NCBI RefSeq assembly: GCF_000341085.1
Contig: NZ_ANBA01000014.1
Span: forward strand, 310,001 to 374,000
Source: Nocardiopsis ganjiahuensis DSM 45031
GTDB taxonomy: Bacteria > Actinomycetota > Actinomycetes > Streptosporangiales > Streptosporangiaceae
Direction: 5' to 3'
DNA: 64,000 nt
Numbering within the stretch: the first letter of the stretch is position 1; each line of letters starts with the position of its first letter. The position numbers were made by a program, and so were the translations under genes. The notes under the pieces were generated by a model. It made no database searches. It saw nothing but the letters and a program-made list of their open reading frames with translations, and was not told where the DNA came from. Positions 26,785 to 36,101 of the stretch are shown here, in pieces.

Positions 26785-28766
26785 CAGTGCTGCTCCTGCG
26801 GGGGGGTGCCGAAGTACTGCCGGAAGGGGGATCGGATGAGTTGGACCGCGAGCTGGGAGGAGGTGGGTGCCGGCTCAGAGCACGCCTTAGCGGCCAGGGC
26901 GGTCAGATTCAGGGTGCGGTCGTGTGCCGAACGCATCAGGGGAGCCAGACTCACCCTCTGTCCGGTGTCCTCCCCGTCCGGGCCGCGCACCACCGTCTGG
27001 AGGCCGTCGTCTCCCCGGGTGAAACCGAAGTGCAGGCCGTGCGCGGGTTCGGCCAACTCCACCCAGGTGACGGCGGAACCGCTGTCGAAGAGGCAGAGGA
27101 GGACGTCGTTGGCGAGGGCACGGCGGCGTACGGTGACCGGCCCTTCCGCACTTCCGGCGTTGACGTGCAGGGTTGGCCAGTCGGCGACCAGCTGGGAGCG
27201 GATCAGCAGACCGGTGCGGTGATCGGCTCCCGTGTCCAGCCCGGTGAGCGTGCGTCCCCGCTGCAGGGTTGCGGCGGTCAGCGCCTCGATGGTGCTCCGG
27301 AGACCGGAGCTGCTGGCACTGACCTCTGCGGCACCGGTGATCAATTCCTGTACCCAGGTCTCGTCCACGTGGAAGAAGCGCAGTGTCTCGGCGGGCAGCA
27401 TCCGGGGGTCGGGCACCAGGTGGCAGAAGGGTACGCCGCGCAACTGGAACAGATCGGCTGCCAGGAGTTCGGCGGCCGCTGTCACGTCGGCGGGGGAGTG
27501 GGCGGGGGCTGTGGGTGGTGCGGGCGGTCGGGCCGGGGCTGGCGCCGGATTTTTCGTGACCGCGCGGTGCGTGTGCAGGGCCGCGCCCAGATCGCGGGCG
27601 GCACCGCTGGTCAGGAGGGTGTGGAACTGCTCCTGATGGGTCCGGGGAGCGCGCGACGGTGTGCGCTGCGTTGCCTGGCCCGCGGCCAGAATGTCGGCCC
27701 GGCCCAGCGCGATCGTGCGCCCCAGGGCTCGGGCGTCCGCATAGCCGAGGTCGGAGGCGGGACGTGTTCCGGTACGCGGTTGCAGGGGACCGCCGTAGCA
27801 CGGTGGTGCTCCGGATTCGTCGTCCAGGAGTGCGGGAGAGAGGTGGACGCGTACGGCCCCCGTGCGGGGCGTCTCCGCTTCCGGCGTGCCGGGGACGGAG
27901 ACGGGGGGAGCGCTGAACTGTCCCCCGGTGGTCCGGCACTCTCCGACGAGCTCTCGGAGTACGGCCCCGAACCCGGGGCCCGTGTCCGGGGCACAGTTGA
28001 ACGACCAGGAGTGCAGGGACACCAGGCGCACGTGGACGGGGGAGTCCGAGGTCAGATTCTCGGCCATCGTGTGCACCCCCTCCAACGACACCAGGTGCGC
28101 GGCCTGGGCCACCGTCCCCGAGGCGGGCGCCGCGGGGAGGCGGCCGGCCACCAGCACGGCGCAGTCCTGGGGCAGCACGGACACACCGTCGCTGTAGGGC
28201 GTGCTCGAGGTACGCACGTGTGCGAGATAGCTCAGGTCGGCGGGGGTGGGCAGTACACGGCGCAACAGCGGCGTCGGAATCCGGACGGTCTGGCAGGTGA
28301 GGGCGCCCTCCTCGGCCGTGGTCTGCAGGTTGGGAACGGCGCAGCTGGTGTCGGCGAGCCACTCCCGGACCGTGGTCCGGGTGGTGCGGCCCTGGGCACC
28401 AGGGTCGTCGGGGAGCTCACGGGCATCGAAGAGCAGGAGCGCCAACCACGGAGGGGGCGGCCAGGGCTGGCTTTCCTCCATGAGTCCGAGGCCGCGTTCC
28501 CACGGCAGAGTGAGCCGGGAGAGCGTGGCGTGCGGCAGCACCGTGTCGTAGGAACCGGTAGAGGACGGTGGCGGGTACACCCTGGCGACCAGCCCCGGGT
28601 CGAGGCGAAAGCGCGGTGCGGTGACCTGGATCTCCTGTTGCGTGGACCCTTGGCGGGGATCGTTGCCGGTGGTGATCCCGTACTCGGCGGTGACCCTGTA
28701 GCGGCCCGCGGAAAGGGAGGGGACGGCGGCGTCGGCCATGCTCAGGGTCGCCGTGTTGTGAGACAA
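26784..28766 (-). CDS. large-protein operon, gene 2: 660-residue protein of unknown function
   Basis: A 660-residue protein starting 16 bases after the stop of gene 1. The N-terminal part reads as beta-structure (GRYRVTAEYGITTGNDPRQG; QEIQVTAPRFRLDP), then a Trp/Pro motif QPWPPPPWLALLLFDARE. A Pro/Ala linker (PAPAPARPPAPPTAPAHSP, about residues 415-435) separates a C-terminal domain with Asp/Glu-rich helices and LLIRSQLVADWPTLHVNAG. No transmembrane or export signal and no enzyme motif is seen. Its stop overlaps the start of gene 3. The Ig-like N-terminus and the long linker suggest a structural rather than catalytic part, which is inference. Confidence 0.6.
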   Translation of the reverse strand: MSHNTATLSMADAAVPSLSAGRYRVTAEYGITTGNDPRQGSTQQEIQVTAPRFRLDPGLVARVYPPPSSTGSYDTVLPHATLSRLTLPWERGLGLMEESQPWPPPPWLALLLFDARELPDDPGAQGRTTRTTVREWLADTSCAVPNLQTTAEEGALTCQTVRIPTPLLRRVLPTPADLSYLAHVRTSSTPYSDGVSVLPQDCAVLVAGRLPAAPASGTVAQAAHLVSLEGVHTMAENLTSDSPVHVRLVSLHSWSFNCAPDTGPGFGAVLRELVGECRTTGGQFSAPPVSVPGTPEAETPRTGAVRVHLSPALLDDESGAPPCYGGPLQPRTGTRPASDLGYADARALGRTIALGRADILAAGQATQRTPSRAPRTHQEQFHTLLTSGAARDLGAALHTHRAVTKNPAPAPARPPAPPTAPAHSPADVTAAAELLAADLFQLRGVPFCHLVPDPRMLPAETLRFFHVDETWVQELITGAAEVSASSSGLRSTIEALTAATLQRGRTLTGLDTGADHRTGLLIRSQLVADWPTLHVNAGSAEGPVTVRRRALANDVLLCLFDSGSAVTWVELAEPAHGLHFGFTRGDDGLQTVVRGPDGEDTGQRVSLAPLMRSAHDRTLNLTALAAKACSEPAPTSSQLAVQLIRSPFRQYFGTPPQEQH

Positions 28767-28782
28767 AGCAGCGAGTCCTTCT

Positions 28783-31700
28783 CTAGTTCAGGAACGGGAG
28801 GGCGGCCGTGGGTTCGGTGGTGGCACTGAGCACGGAGGCCGACAGGTCGAGCTCGTAGATTCGCGCGGCGTCGGCCACGGTGCAGGTCAGTCCGAGGATC
28901 TGGTCCCGGACCAGGTCATGGCCTGGTCCGGTCTCCTCCATCGCCCCCCACAGAGCGGCGGGGACCGACCCGGTCGCCACCGTGGTGGTCCAGCACTCGA
29001 CCTCCTCGGCGGTCAGGTTCTGCCACTGTCCGTCGCGTGATGCCTCGATGCGTACGGAGTGGTAGCCACCGGTGGTCTGGACCCCCATCGGGCGGACGCA
29101 GACCGGAGATGGGGCGGCACCCGCGACGGGGACGTCCCGGTTGCAGAACCCGACCCGTGCGGCCGGTACCGCGCACCGCATGCTGAAGGAGAACCCGTGA
29201 GCAGCCACGGTCCAGACCGAGTCACTCCGATGCGGTTGAGTGTCGGTTCCGTGCGCTTCGGTACCCAGGCCCGCCAGCGGGGTGAGGAGCAGGTGCTGTT
29301 CGGGAAGGAGCTTCTGACTGAATTCCTCCCAGCTCAAACGCTGTGCCAACGCGCCCTGGGGCGGTGCACCGAAGTTGACGTGGAAGGAAATGACGGTCCA
29401 GTCGATGGTGACCCGGCCGCCGGTGGGCGGACCGTACAGGTCCACGTCCACGCTGAAGTGTGCGCCCAGGGTGATGTCCCAGCCGAAGACGCTGAACGTG
29501 TACTCCACACCGATGCTGACCGAGACACCGACGTCGAAGTGGAAGGGCGCCCAGGCGATCAGGATGTGCGCGGCCAGGTCCAGCCAGGCGTGCAGTCCGC
29601 CGGATCGATAGGAGACGTTGAGGGCGCCGCCCGCCATGATGGCCCGGGGCGTCAGCGCGAAGTAGGCGTCCCCGTGGACGACCACACCGGTCGCGGGGGT
29701 CCAGTCGATCGCGACCCGGTCGACCTTGGGGTAGTGGTCCGGTACGGGGTAGCCGTCCGGATATCCGCCGATGCTGAGCACGAAGTCCCCGCCGTGCGGG
29801 CCCGACATCCACGTGTAGAGAGCCAGCCCGCCGGTGACCCGGCAGTCCTTGGACACGACGTAGGTCTTGTCGGTCAATCGCGCTTCGGCGGAGAACAGGT
29901 GCTGTGAACGCAGATAGCCCACGCGCAGATCCATGTCGGCGACCGCGTAGAGGGTGGCCGGGGCTGCCCCGGGCACGTCCTTGGCGGAGGGGAAGGTGGC
30001 GTTGGCGTGCCCGATGAGGGTGATGCTCAGATCGTCACCAAGCCCCACGGCCAGTACGGCCTCACCGCTGATCATCTCGAAGGCGGTGAAGGTCAGGCCT
30101 GCGGCGGCCCAGAACTCCCCTGCCGCGGGCACCAGCCAGGCGTCATCGCCCTCGCCGCGCAGTTGTTCCAGCAGGGCTGTCTGGCGTTCGGTCACAGCGG
30201 AAGCAGGATCCGTGCCGCCCTTCGGGGCCTGCCCCTCCCCTTCGGTACTGGCCTCCGCGGGTTTGGTCTCTTCGGTCCCGGACTCCGAGACCTCGGCCTT
30301 CGCACCCGCCGTTCCCTCGGTACCGCCGGTGTCGTCCTTCGTGCCCTCGGCACCGTCCTTGGTGTTCTCGGGGGCGGTGTCGGTCATGGCCGTCAGGAGG
30401 GGGAAGGAATCGACCTCGGTGATCGCGGGTACGCGCAGCCGGCTGTTGTATCCGAAGCCGCCCATAAGGCCGGTGACCACGAAGACGGGGGGTTCACCGA
30501 ACTTGATGCCGAGGCGACCGATCACGTCCAGGGAGAACCATCCGGCCCTGGCGTGCTGGTAGCTGCCCACGGCCTCCAGGGAGAACTTGGTGGCCGAGAC
30601 GTTGACCGTACCGCCCAGGCGCACGTCGAACTCGTCGTCGGCGGGCCAGCGCTCGAATCCGCCGCTGAGCGTCAGGGGAGGGCGGGAGTAGGCGACGGTC
30701 AGGCCGTCCAGCATCGGCTCCGGGGTGAACTGGCCCGCACGCAGTTCCGCCGGGGAGAAGCCCAACCCCAGGCCGTCCGTCTGGGCGCTGAGCCCTGCGA
30801 AGGCGAGCCCGGCGTCGAACATCAGCCAGAGTTTGCGGTCGTGGTGGCCCAGCCCGATCTTGCGCAGGTCGAGAGGGCCGAGTTGGCGCCGGACGTCTTT
30901 CCACGACACCGAGGGCTCCGAGTCGCCACCGCTGGCCGTGCCTTCGCCCTCGTCAGAGGAGGTCGCGCCGGAGGAACTCTTCTGGACCGGGGAGTCGTCC
31001 GAGGTACCGGTGCCGGTCCCCTTCACCTCGGGGGCGTCCGCCGCGGGGATGCTTCGGGGACCGGTGTCGGCCTCCGCGTCCGACCCGCCGCCCAGGTTCA
31101 GGTCCACACGGCTGTCGGACTGTCCGGGCAGCGTCAGAGTGAGGGACAGGCATGTGGCGGGGGTCCTGCCCTCCGACGGCTCCGGGAGAGTGAGCGTCTC
31201 CGGAAGCGCGGTGTTGATCCGTCGCACCGTCTCGGCGTCGAGCCGGGGCCGGGTCAGTGTCAGGTCGGCTCGGCTCACTCCGGCGTCCAGGTCCGAGGGG
31301 ATCAACTGGCCGACCATCGGGAGGTGGGACGCGGTCAGGCTGGACCCCAGGCTCGCCCGGGTGAGGAGAGCCAGTGCCGTGCCCGGGGTCTGGGAACCGT
31401 TTGCTGCCGGGTGGTCGAGGGCCACGGCGACGGACACCGGGTCGGAGAGCACCGCGAGGGTGAGGGTGCTGCCTCCGGGGGATTGCGTCCCGGGGTGTTT
31501 GGTGTAACCCAGGGAGAGCTCCGTGACCACCGGCAGGAGTTCGTCGGGGAGGTCGGCCCCGGGGTGCAGGGCGCGGACGACCGCGCCGAGGTTGACACCG
31601 CTCTCGTCCTTCCAGGAAAGATCGATGCGCTCTCCCGACCCGCGGGAGGCGTCGCCCCTCCAGGTCATGGGGTGTGGGGTTCCGTCGATCACGACCGGCA

Positions 31701-33240
31701 GGACCACGGTGAGGTCCGCTCGTTCGGCGGCGCCCCGGGTGATGTCCAGTTCGCAGGTGCTGCCTTGGGGCAGGACGGACCAACGCCCCGAGCACCGCAC
31801 GGAGAACTCGCCCTTCTCCGTGCTCGCCTCAAGGTGCAGTTCGGTCAGTTCCACGTCACCGAGCACATGACCCAGGTCGGTGCCGTGCCCGGCTCGCGCC
31901 CAGTCCTGGACGGCTGACGCGTTCGGGCGCAGGAGCTTTCCCCGGAGGTGCCAGTTGTCCCGGGAGTGTTCCAGGGTGGTGTCCACACGCAGTGCCCCCA
32001 GCAGGGCGGTGCCCTGGGCGGTCGCCCTGATCTGCTTGCGACCTTCGTCTGACGGCGCGCTTTCGGGCGGTGTCTCGGCACCGCCCTTCCCCGCGGCGTC
32101 TTCCTCGGTGGGGTGAGCCTCCTCTCGGGTGATGGTGAAACGCGGATCCCGGACGCCGACCCCGTCGAGGAGTTTCCAGGTGCCGGACATGTTGAGCTGT
32201 GCTGACCACGTACCGGCCCGGGCGTCGCCCGTGACCGAGGCCGAGACCACGTCCAGGTCCGGCAACCCCTGGAAGGCGGAGAAGGCGGATTCGGACAGTC
32301 GTGTGGCGGCTGGACCACCCGCTTCACCCGGCGGGGTGGGGGGCATCTCGATGAGGTCCGCGCCGAATTCCCCTTGGGGCAGGGTGCAGTCGGCGAAGAG
32401 ACGCAGACCGCCGAAGTCCAGCGCCCCCTTGAGCGTCACGCGGGTGGTGGGGGAGGCCCCGGAGAGGTCGATGTTGACGACGGCTCCGGGGTTACGCATG
32501 ACGATCGGCTCGGGTGCCTCGAAGAGGGTCAGCGGCTGCGAGACGTCCAGGAGGAGCCCTACCGACGTGAGCTTGTGGTCGTTCGGGTCCAGCCGGAGTT
32601 GGCAGGAGAGGGTGGACGCGGTGCTGGGGAAGTTCCGCTGCTCTCCGAGCGACCAGTGCGCACCGTTCCGGGCCTGGGCCGGGACGAACGGCAGGGACAT
32701 GACGTCCAAGGCTTTGTAGAAGGCGAAATTCTCGCACGCGAGGACGGAGTCCTCTCCGTCGTAGAGGAGTTCCAGCCCGCCCGCTCCTGGAAAGAAGACG
32801 CCGACCCGCTCATAAGCGGTCACCTCCTCCTCGGCAGATGTGGCGCACACGACCGCGATCGCGTGGAATTCTTCTTCTTCGAAGAGTCCACGGAGAAAGG
32901 AAAGGTTGGTCTTTCCGTTCTTCGGCGAGGTGAATTCCCAGTCGGAGAGGTGGAACTTCAGCAGCGCAGACGCCTCCCCATCTCCCTCCGTGATCTCCAG
33001 GGAAGCTATCACGGGGTGATCTTGGGACAGGGGTGTCACCTCCGCCTCATAAAAGGAGGGGGTGGCGCTTGGTCCCCCAAAGGAGGGGGCAGCGCTTGGT
33101 CCCCTGTCTGCTCTGATGAAGCGGGCTGCGTTGCCTTTGAGGTAGCTCGCCAGTTCCTTCTGTGCCTTCTGCGGAACCACATCTTCCGGGAGTCCTAGGG
33201 GTGTCTCTCCGGAGCTGTCTCCCAAAAGGTTTTCCGGCAT
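28783..33240 (-). CDS. large-protein operon, gene 1: 1485-residue DUF6603-like protein
   Basis: A 1485-residue protein. I place the start at ATG 33240, directly behind AGGAGAAGC, although the frame is open to 33354. Residues about 790-1300 resemble the DUF6603 family: LRKIGLGHHDRKLWLMFDAG, SAQTDGLGLGFSPAEL, SRPPLTLSGGF and later SVFGWDITLGAHFSVDVDLY plus GPPTGGRVTIDW. This part is amphipathic beta structure, alternating like a barrel or long sheet. Two acidic low-complexity linkers (around 715-770 and 950-1010, rich in Gly, Ser, Thr, Glu) separate domains. A 180-residue C-terminal domain follows. Function of the family is unknown. It heads a four-gene operon with its own promoter. Family naming is from memory and should be checked. 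Confidence 0.65.
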   Translation of the reverse strand: MPENLLGDSSGETPLGLPEDVVPQKAQKELASYLKGNAARFIRADRGPSAAPSFGGPSATPSFYEAEVTPLSQDHPVIASLEITEGDGEASALLKFHLSDWEFTSPKNGKTNLSFLRGLFEEEEFHAIAVVCATSAEEEVTAYERVGVFFPGAGGLELLYDGEDSVLACENFAFYKALDVMSLPFVPAQARNGAHWSLGEQRNFPSTASTLSCQLRLDPNDHKLTSVGLLLDVSQPLTLFEAPEPIVMRNPGAVVNIDLSGASPTTRVTLKGALDFGGLRLFADCTLPQGEFGADLIEMPPTPPGEAGGPAATRLSESAFSAFQGLPDLDVVSASVTGDARAGTWSAQLNMSGTWKLLDGVGVRDPRFTITREEAHPTEEDAAGKGGAETPPESAPSDEGRKQIRATAQGTALLGALRVDTTLEHSRDNWHLRGKLLRPNASAVQDWARAGHGTDLGHVLGDVELTELHLEASTEKGEFSVRCSGRWSVLPQGSTCELDITRGAAERADLTVVLPVVIDGTPHPMTWRGDASRGSGERIDLSWKDESGVNLGAVVRALHPGADLPDELLPVVTELSLGYTKHPGTQSPGGSTLTLAVLSDPVSVAVALDHPAANGSQTPGTALALLTRASLGSSLTASHLPMVGQLIPSDLDAGVSRADLTLTRPRLDAETVRRINTALPETLTLPEPSEGRTPATCLSLTLTLPGQSDSRVDLNLGGGSDAEADTGPRSIPAADAPEVKGTGTGTSDDSPVQKSSSGATSSDEGEGTASGGDSEPSVSWKDVRRQLGPLDLRKIGLGHHDRKLWLMFDAGLAFAGLSAQTDGLGLGFSPAELRAGQFTPEPMLDGLTVAYSRPPLTLSGGFERWPADDEFDVRLGGTVNVSATKFSLEAVGSYQHARAGWFSLDVIGRLGIKFGEPPVFVVTGLMGGFGYNSRLRVPAITEVDSFPLLTAMTDTAPENTKDGAEGTKDDTGGTEGTAGAKAEVSESGTEETKPAEASTEGEGQAPKGGTDPASAVTERQTALLEQLRGEGDDAWLVPAAGEFWAAAGLTFTAFEMISGEAVLAVGLGDDLSITLIGHANATFPSAKDVPGAAPATLYAVADMDLRVGYLRSQHLFSAEARLTDKTYVVSKDCRVTGGLALYTWMSGPHGGDFVLSIGGYPDGYPVPDHYPKVDRVAIDWTPATGVVVHGDAYFALTPRAIMAGGALNVSYRSGGLHAWLDLAAHILIAWAPFHFDVGVSVSIGVEYTFSVFGWDITLGAHFSVDVDLYGPPTGGRVTIDWTVISFHVNFGAPPQGALAQRLSWEEFSQKLLPEQHLLLTPLAGLGTEAHGTDTQPHRSDSVWTVAAHGFSFSMRCAVPAARVGFCNRDVPVAGAAPSPVCVRPMGVQTTGGYHSVRIEASRDGQWQNLTAEEVECWTTTVATGSVPAALWGAMEETGPGHDLVRDQILGLTCTVADAARIYELDLSASVLSATTEPTAALPFLN

Positions 33241-33285
33241 GCTTCTCCTGCTAGGGGTGTCAGGGAAATTCTGGAGGGAGGTTGG

Positions 33286-33315
33286 AAGATAGCAGCAAGA
33301 AAAATTTCGGGTCAA
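33286..33315 (-). promoter_or_regulatory. promoter of the large-protein operon
   Basis: On the minus strand TTGACC (33315-33310) and TATCTT (33291-33286) are separated by 18 bases, in an A/T-rich patch, about 45 bases before the start codon of the 1485-residue gene. This is a good housekeeping-sigma match. Confidence 0.6.
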
Positions 33316-33579
33316 GCGAAGTATTAAGGATGTGCAACGGTTCCTTATTGGCACCTGTCGTGTCCGAACATTTTGCTCTTCCTTGGCACTCTTGTGGGAA
33401 AGTCTATTGATTTAAAAGGATCGCCTGGATTGTCCGTAAAACTCCGGACTCTTTCGATGGGTTGGGCAGGTGTTCGGATTCGGGGTACTTCCGTGGACTG
33501 CATGGTTGGCGCCCCCTATGGCGCTGCTGAGCGTGGCCCGCAACACCCGGAAGAGCTGTCTGTTGCCGGGTTGGGCGCC
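33316..33579. other. A/T-rich gap upstream of the large-protein operon, no gene
   Basis: Low-GC sequence (around 33360-33440) lies between the operon promoter and the DUF2637 relic. No gene is supported. Confidence 0.4.
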
Positions 33580-33756
33580 TCCAATGCGTGGTTGGGTGCC
33601 ATCCATGCTTGGCTGTCCTTCGCGCTGATCGGTGCGTACAGGCTGTTCATAGGGGCGTTCCGTGCGGCGGTCAGGTACGTACGCAGCCAGCCCTCAATGG
33701 AGGGGCAACTACCCCTGCCGGCGGATCCGAAGACACGCCGGAGGCAGATGAGATGA
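33580..33756 (+). pseudogene. DUF2637 relic (fourth membrane segment and tail)
   Basis: The translation AIHAWLSFALIGAYRLFIGAF, followed by RAAVRYVRSQPSMEG, closely parallels IHAWPSFALIGAYELLM and its tail in the gene at 4253. The first three membrane segments are missing and the sequence upstream in the frame is unrelated, so this is a decayed or truncated second copy. It hints that DNA of the same integrative-element type once lay here too. Confidence 0.65.
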
Positions 33757-34165
33757 CGGCTGTCGACAACGAGAGTCTCTGGAACTGCCTCCATGGTGTG
33801 CCCGCACCGAATGCCTATGCCTCAAGCAGAGACTCCTGGACTGAGGACGAATTCGAAACTTATGTATGAACATAAGATTTTTGGTCAATCTGCTCGGTTT
33901 TTGTGATCTGTCAGCGTCACGCCCCGTTTGGCGGCCTTCCCGATCTCGTGGCGGAGTGCCCGATGACGATTCTTCGAGCCCGACAGGTGCCCGAAGCCAG
34001 GCAGGAGGATTTCGGTGCACTGGTCGAGCAGCCCACCCGCGCTCGGATGTGGTGAAGCCCTCGCTGAAACCGGCCCGGGATGGATCGGCTCGGCCGGACC
34101 GACCGTGCCCAAGGGCTTTGCGGGTCCTCAACGAACGGGCGGCGATCACTAGCCACGTCCACCGG
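33757..34165. other. degenerate DNA, no gene recognised
   Basis: The minus strand carries a short plausible stretch (GHLSGSKNRHRALRHEIGKA, around 33930-33990) that I cannot assign; it may belong to a decayed mobile gene. Nothing intact is present. Confidence 0.35.
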
Positions 34166-34363
34166 TCAGCGGCCTCGGGCGAGCGGCCCTTCGGGGCGCC
34201 CTGGCGAACGTTTCAGGCCACGGCACTGGACGTCCACAGCCAGCACGATTCGGCCGTCTGCCGTCCGGGGCAAAGGCGGATCGGCCGACGGGTGCCGCAG
34301 TCTGTAAGTGGCTGTCTGGTGATTTCGCACCACGCAAACATCAACCCCTGCGAACTCATTCAA
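34166..34363 (-). pseudogene. IS701-like transposase fragment
   Basis: The minus-strand translation LPRTADGRIVLAVDVQCRG resembles the N-terminal catalytic-Asp region of the same DDE family as the relic at 19.2 kb (family form: ADGR-VVLAVDVS). Only about 100 bp is recognisable. No ORF continues on either side. Confidence 0.4.
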
Positions 34364-34509
34364 GTAGGCTTTCTAAGGGCGACTTGCGGGCGCTCGTCCT
34401 TTATGCGCCATCGGGTTTGACATTTCCTCGGCTCAGGAGGTTTCTGGTCGCGGAACATAGAGAAGATCGGATCGGGGAAATGCCCCTGAATACGAACACG
34501 AGGAGACCG

Positions 34510-34698
34510 GTGCGTCGCATTATCGCCACTCTCGTTCTGACCGCAGCCGCCTGCGGAGCGCTGGCCGCGCCCGCCGCCGCCGAGAAGGTCATCACTATGG
34601 AGGAGTGCTTCCTGGGAGGAGGAACCCTCAAGGGTCACGATTCCCTCGGTATGGTCTGCGACGGAGGCGAACACGATGGTGCTGTGGTGATTTTTTAA
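34510..34698 (+). CDS. small secreted two-cysteine peptide 1
   Basis: GTG 34510 follows AGGAG and opens 62 codons; an upstream in-frame ATG (34480) is possible. The N-terminus MRRIIATLVLTAAACGALA plus APAAA is a Sec signal peptide with a predicted cut after AAA-A, leaving about 38 residues (EKVITMEECFLGGGTLKG...). The mature part has two Cys about 20 residues apart and is acidic, ending in GAVVIF. Similar tiny exported proteins are common and uncharacterised in actinobacteria. It is flanked on both sides by transposase relics; two others of similar design lie at 35766 and 37219. Confidence 0.6.
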   Translation: MRRIIATLVLTAAACGALAAPAAAEKVITMEECFLGGGTLKGHDSLGMVCDGGEHDGAVVIF

Positions 34699-35057
34699 CT
34701 AATTCTGTGCCTCGCAGAACCGGCCAATGATGGCACCCCATGCGGCGCCATCTGGCCCCTGGTGTCGCCGGTTCCCCGCCTCCACATCGGGGCGGGGATT
34801 TCTGTCTCACAGGGCGTGAGCCAATCCTCAGCCGCCGTCTCACCCCGGCGGGCTCATCGCCGAACCCGTCTCGTGCCAGGACTCTCTGCTCCAGGCCCTC
34901 GCACGTGTACCCGACCCACGCGGACTCTGCGGACGACGCCACCCGCTGGTCCGGAACCCAAGGGTTCACCGCGATCGGCCAATAGGCCGCCAAGAGCACC
35001 ACCCATACACTCACTATCCTGGGCATGACCCGGGGAATCGCCAGGGCTCCGGCAAAG
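34699..35057. other. no gene recognised
   Basis: 359 bases between the secreted peptide gene and the ISAs1 relic. No convincing ORF or strong hairpin was noticed. Confidence 0.4.
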
Positions 35058-35545
35058 TCAGGTCTGTAGGAGTCTGAGTGGGCGAGCCTCGTCGCGGATC
35101 ATGTGATGGTTGGCCTGGGCGATGTTGTCGAACCCGGCCGCTCTGAGCAGCCCGATCGCGGTGTTGCGCAGGGTCGCCATGACCTGGGCAGCGCTGCCCG
35201 TGCGCACCTGGGAGCGGTCCTCGTCATAGGTGACATCCCGGACGTGATGAAGCTTGTTCTCGATGCCCCAGTGCTGGCGAACCCATCCGGCCAGCACCAA
35301 CGCAGGCGCAGCGCGGTGGTCAGCCGAGGTGCTCAGGTAGACGACCTCGACACTCTTGCGTTTGGGTGAGCCCTTGGACTTCTTGCGCCAGGTGGTACGG
35401 CGCACCTGGGCGACCTGGGTCGCGCCTTCGAAGGTGATCCACGCCGGGACCTGGGCGGTCTTGATGGTGCGGGTCTCTTTGCGGCCGTGTCCGGTATCGC
35501 GTGTGGTGTGTGCGGGCACGTGCTTCCACGGCACCTTGCTCGAAC
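35058..35545 (-). pseudogene. ISAs1-family transposase, C-terminal half
   Basis: The minus strand reads [39 protein letters not shown], and the family hallmark [21 protein letters not shown] with [13 protein letters not shown], ending at a stop at 35058. This is the C-terminal half of an ISAs1 transposase including the catalytic Glu of GIEN. The N-terminal half is absent; a related copy at 37.4-37.9 kb keeps the N-terminal part and lacks this one. Confidence 0.8.
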
Positions 35546-35765
35546 AATAACCGAAGGTTGCCAATCTGCGACTCCTCGAGCCACGAGGGGATGAAAAATA
35601 CCGCCAATCTTTACTTTTTCTTCGGGTCTTCTCTGATCTGTAAATATAGGTCCGATTTAATACATTCAGCAATAAACCTCCGAGTTCGTATTCAGCTTCT
35701 GACTGTCAGCCATCCCTCGTATAGGGTCTTCCTCGTACTACTGGGAAAGCTCTCAAGGAGGCGTT

Positions 35766-35981
35766 ATGTTCAAGAAAGTTTTCATCACGCTGGGTGTCAC
35801 AGCAGCTGGGATCGCTCTCTCCTCAGGCGCGGCTTCGGCTGACGTGCGCCCCCATTCCACCTACGGGTCACAAGAAACCTGCATGGGCAATGCCATGGCC
35901 GCTGGCGAGGACGATCTGGCGGCGTTCTGCCAGCCCAGCAACTTCGAAGAGGGAAAGTGGCTGCTCTGGGTGCAGAATTAA
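35766..35981 (+). CDS. small secreted two-cysteine peptide 2
   Basis: ATG 35766 is preceded by an excellent ribosome site AAGGAGG with 6-base spacing. The 71-residue product starts MFKKVFITLGVTAAGIALS, with a Sec signal peptide cut after ASA, leaving DVRPHSTYGSQETCMGNAMA and about 26 more residues with two Cys, 16 apart, and a Trp-rich end (KWLLWVQN). This is typical of small exported actinobacterial proteins with one disulfide. Low-GC DNA with a TATAGG box lies about 45 bases upstream. The role is unknown. Confidence 0.8.
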   Translation: MFKKVFITLGVTAAGIALSSGAASADVRPHSTYGSQETCMGNAMAAGEDDLAAFCQPSNFEEGKWLLWVQN

Positions 35982-36101
35982 CTGCTTGTTGCACTCACGA
36001 AGACGCAGGTCACAACCCCATCACCCGACTTTGTCGGAACCCTGGGTTCATATGGCCAGGCGGTTGGGGTGTAGATCACGGGTGCTCCCGTCCCCTTTTT
36101 C

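Noticed and set aside
26787-28829. 680-codon plus-strand ORF opposite the 660-residue gene
   Set aside because: Same reason; GC-rich antisense frames stay open by chance and its composition is not protein-like.
30007-31917. 636-codon plus-strand ORF opposite the DUF6603-like gene
   Set aside because: Low-complexity Gly/Arg/Val translation with no start signal; shadow of the minus-strand gene.
33241-33354. Longer N-terminus for the DUF6603-like protein
   Set aside because: ATG 33240 has an AGGAGAAG ribosome site, and the promoter at 33286-33315 lies inside the longer frame.
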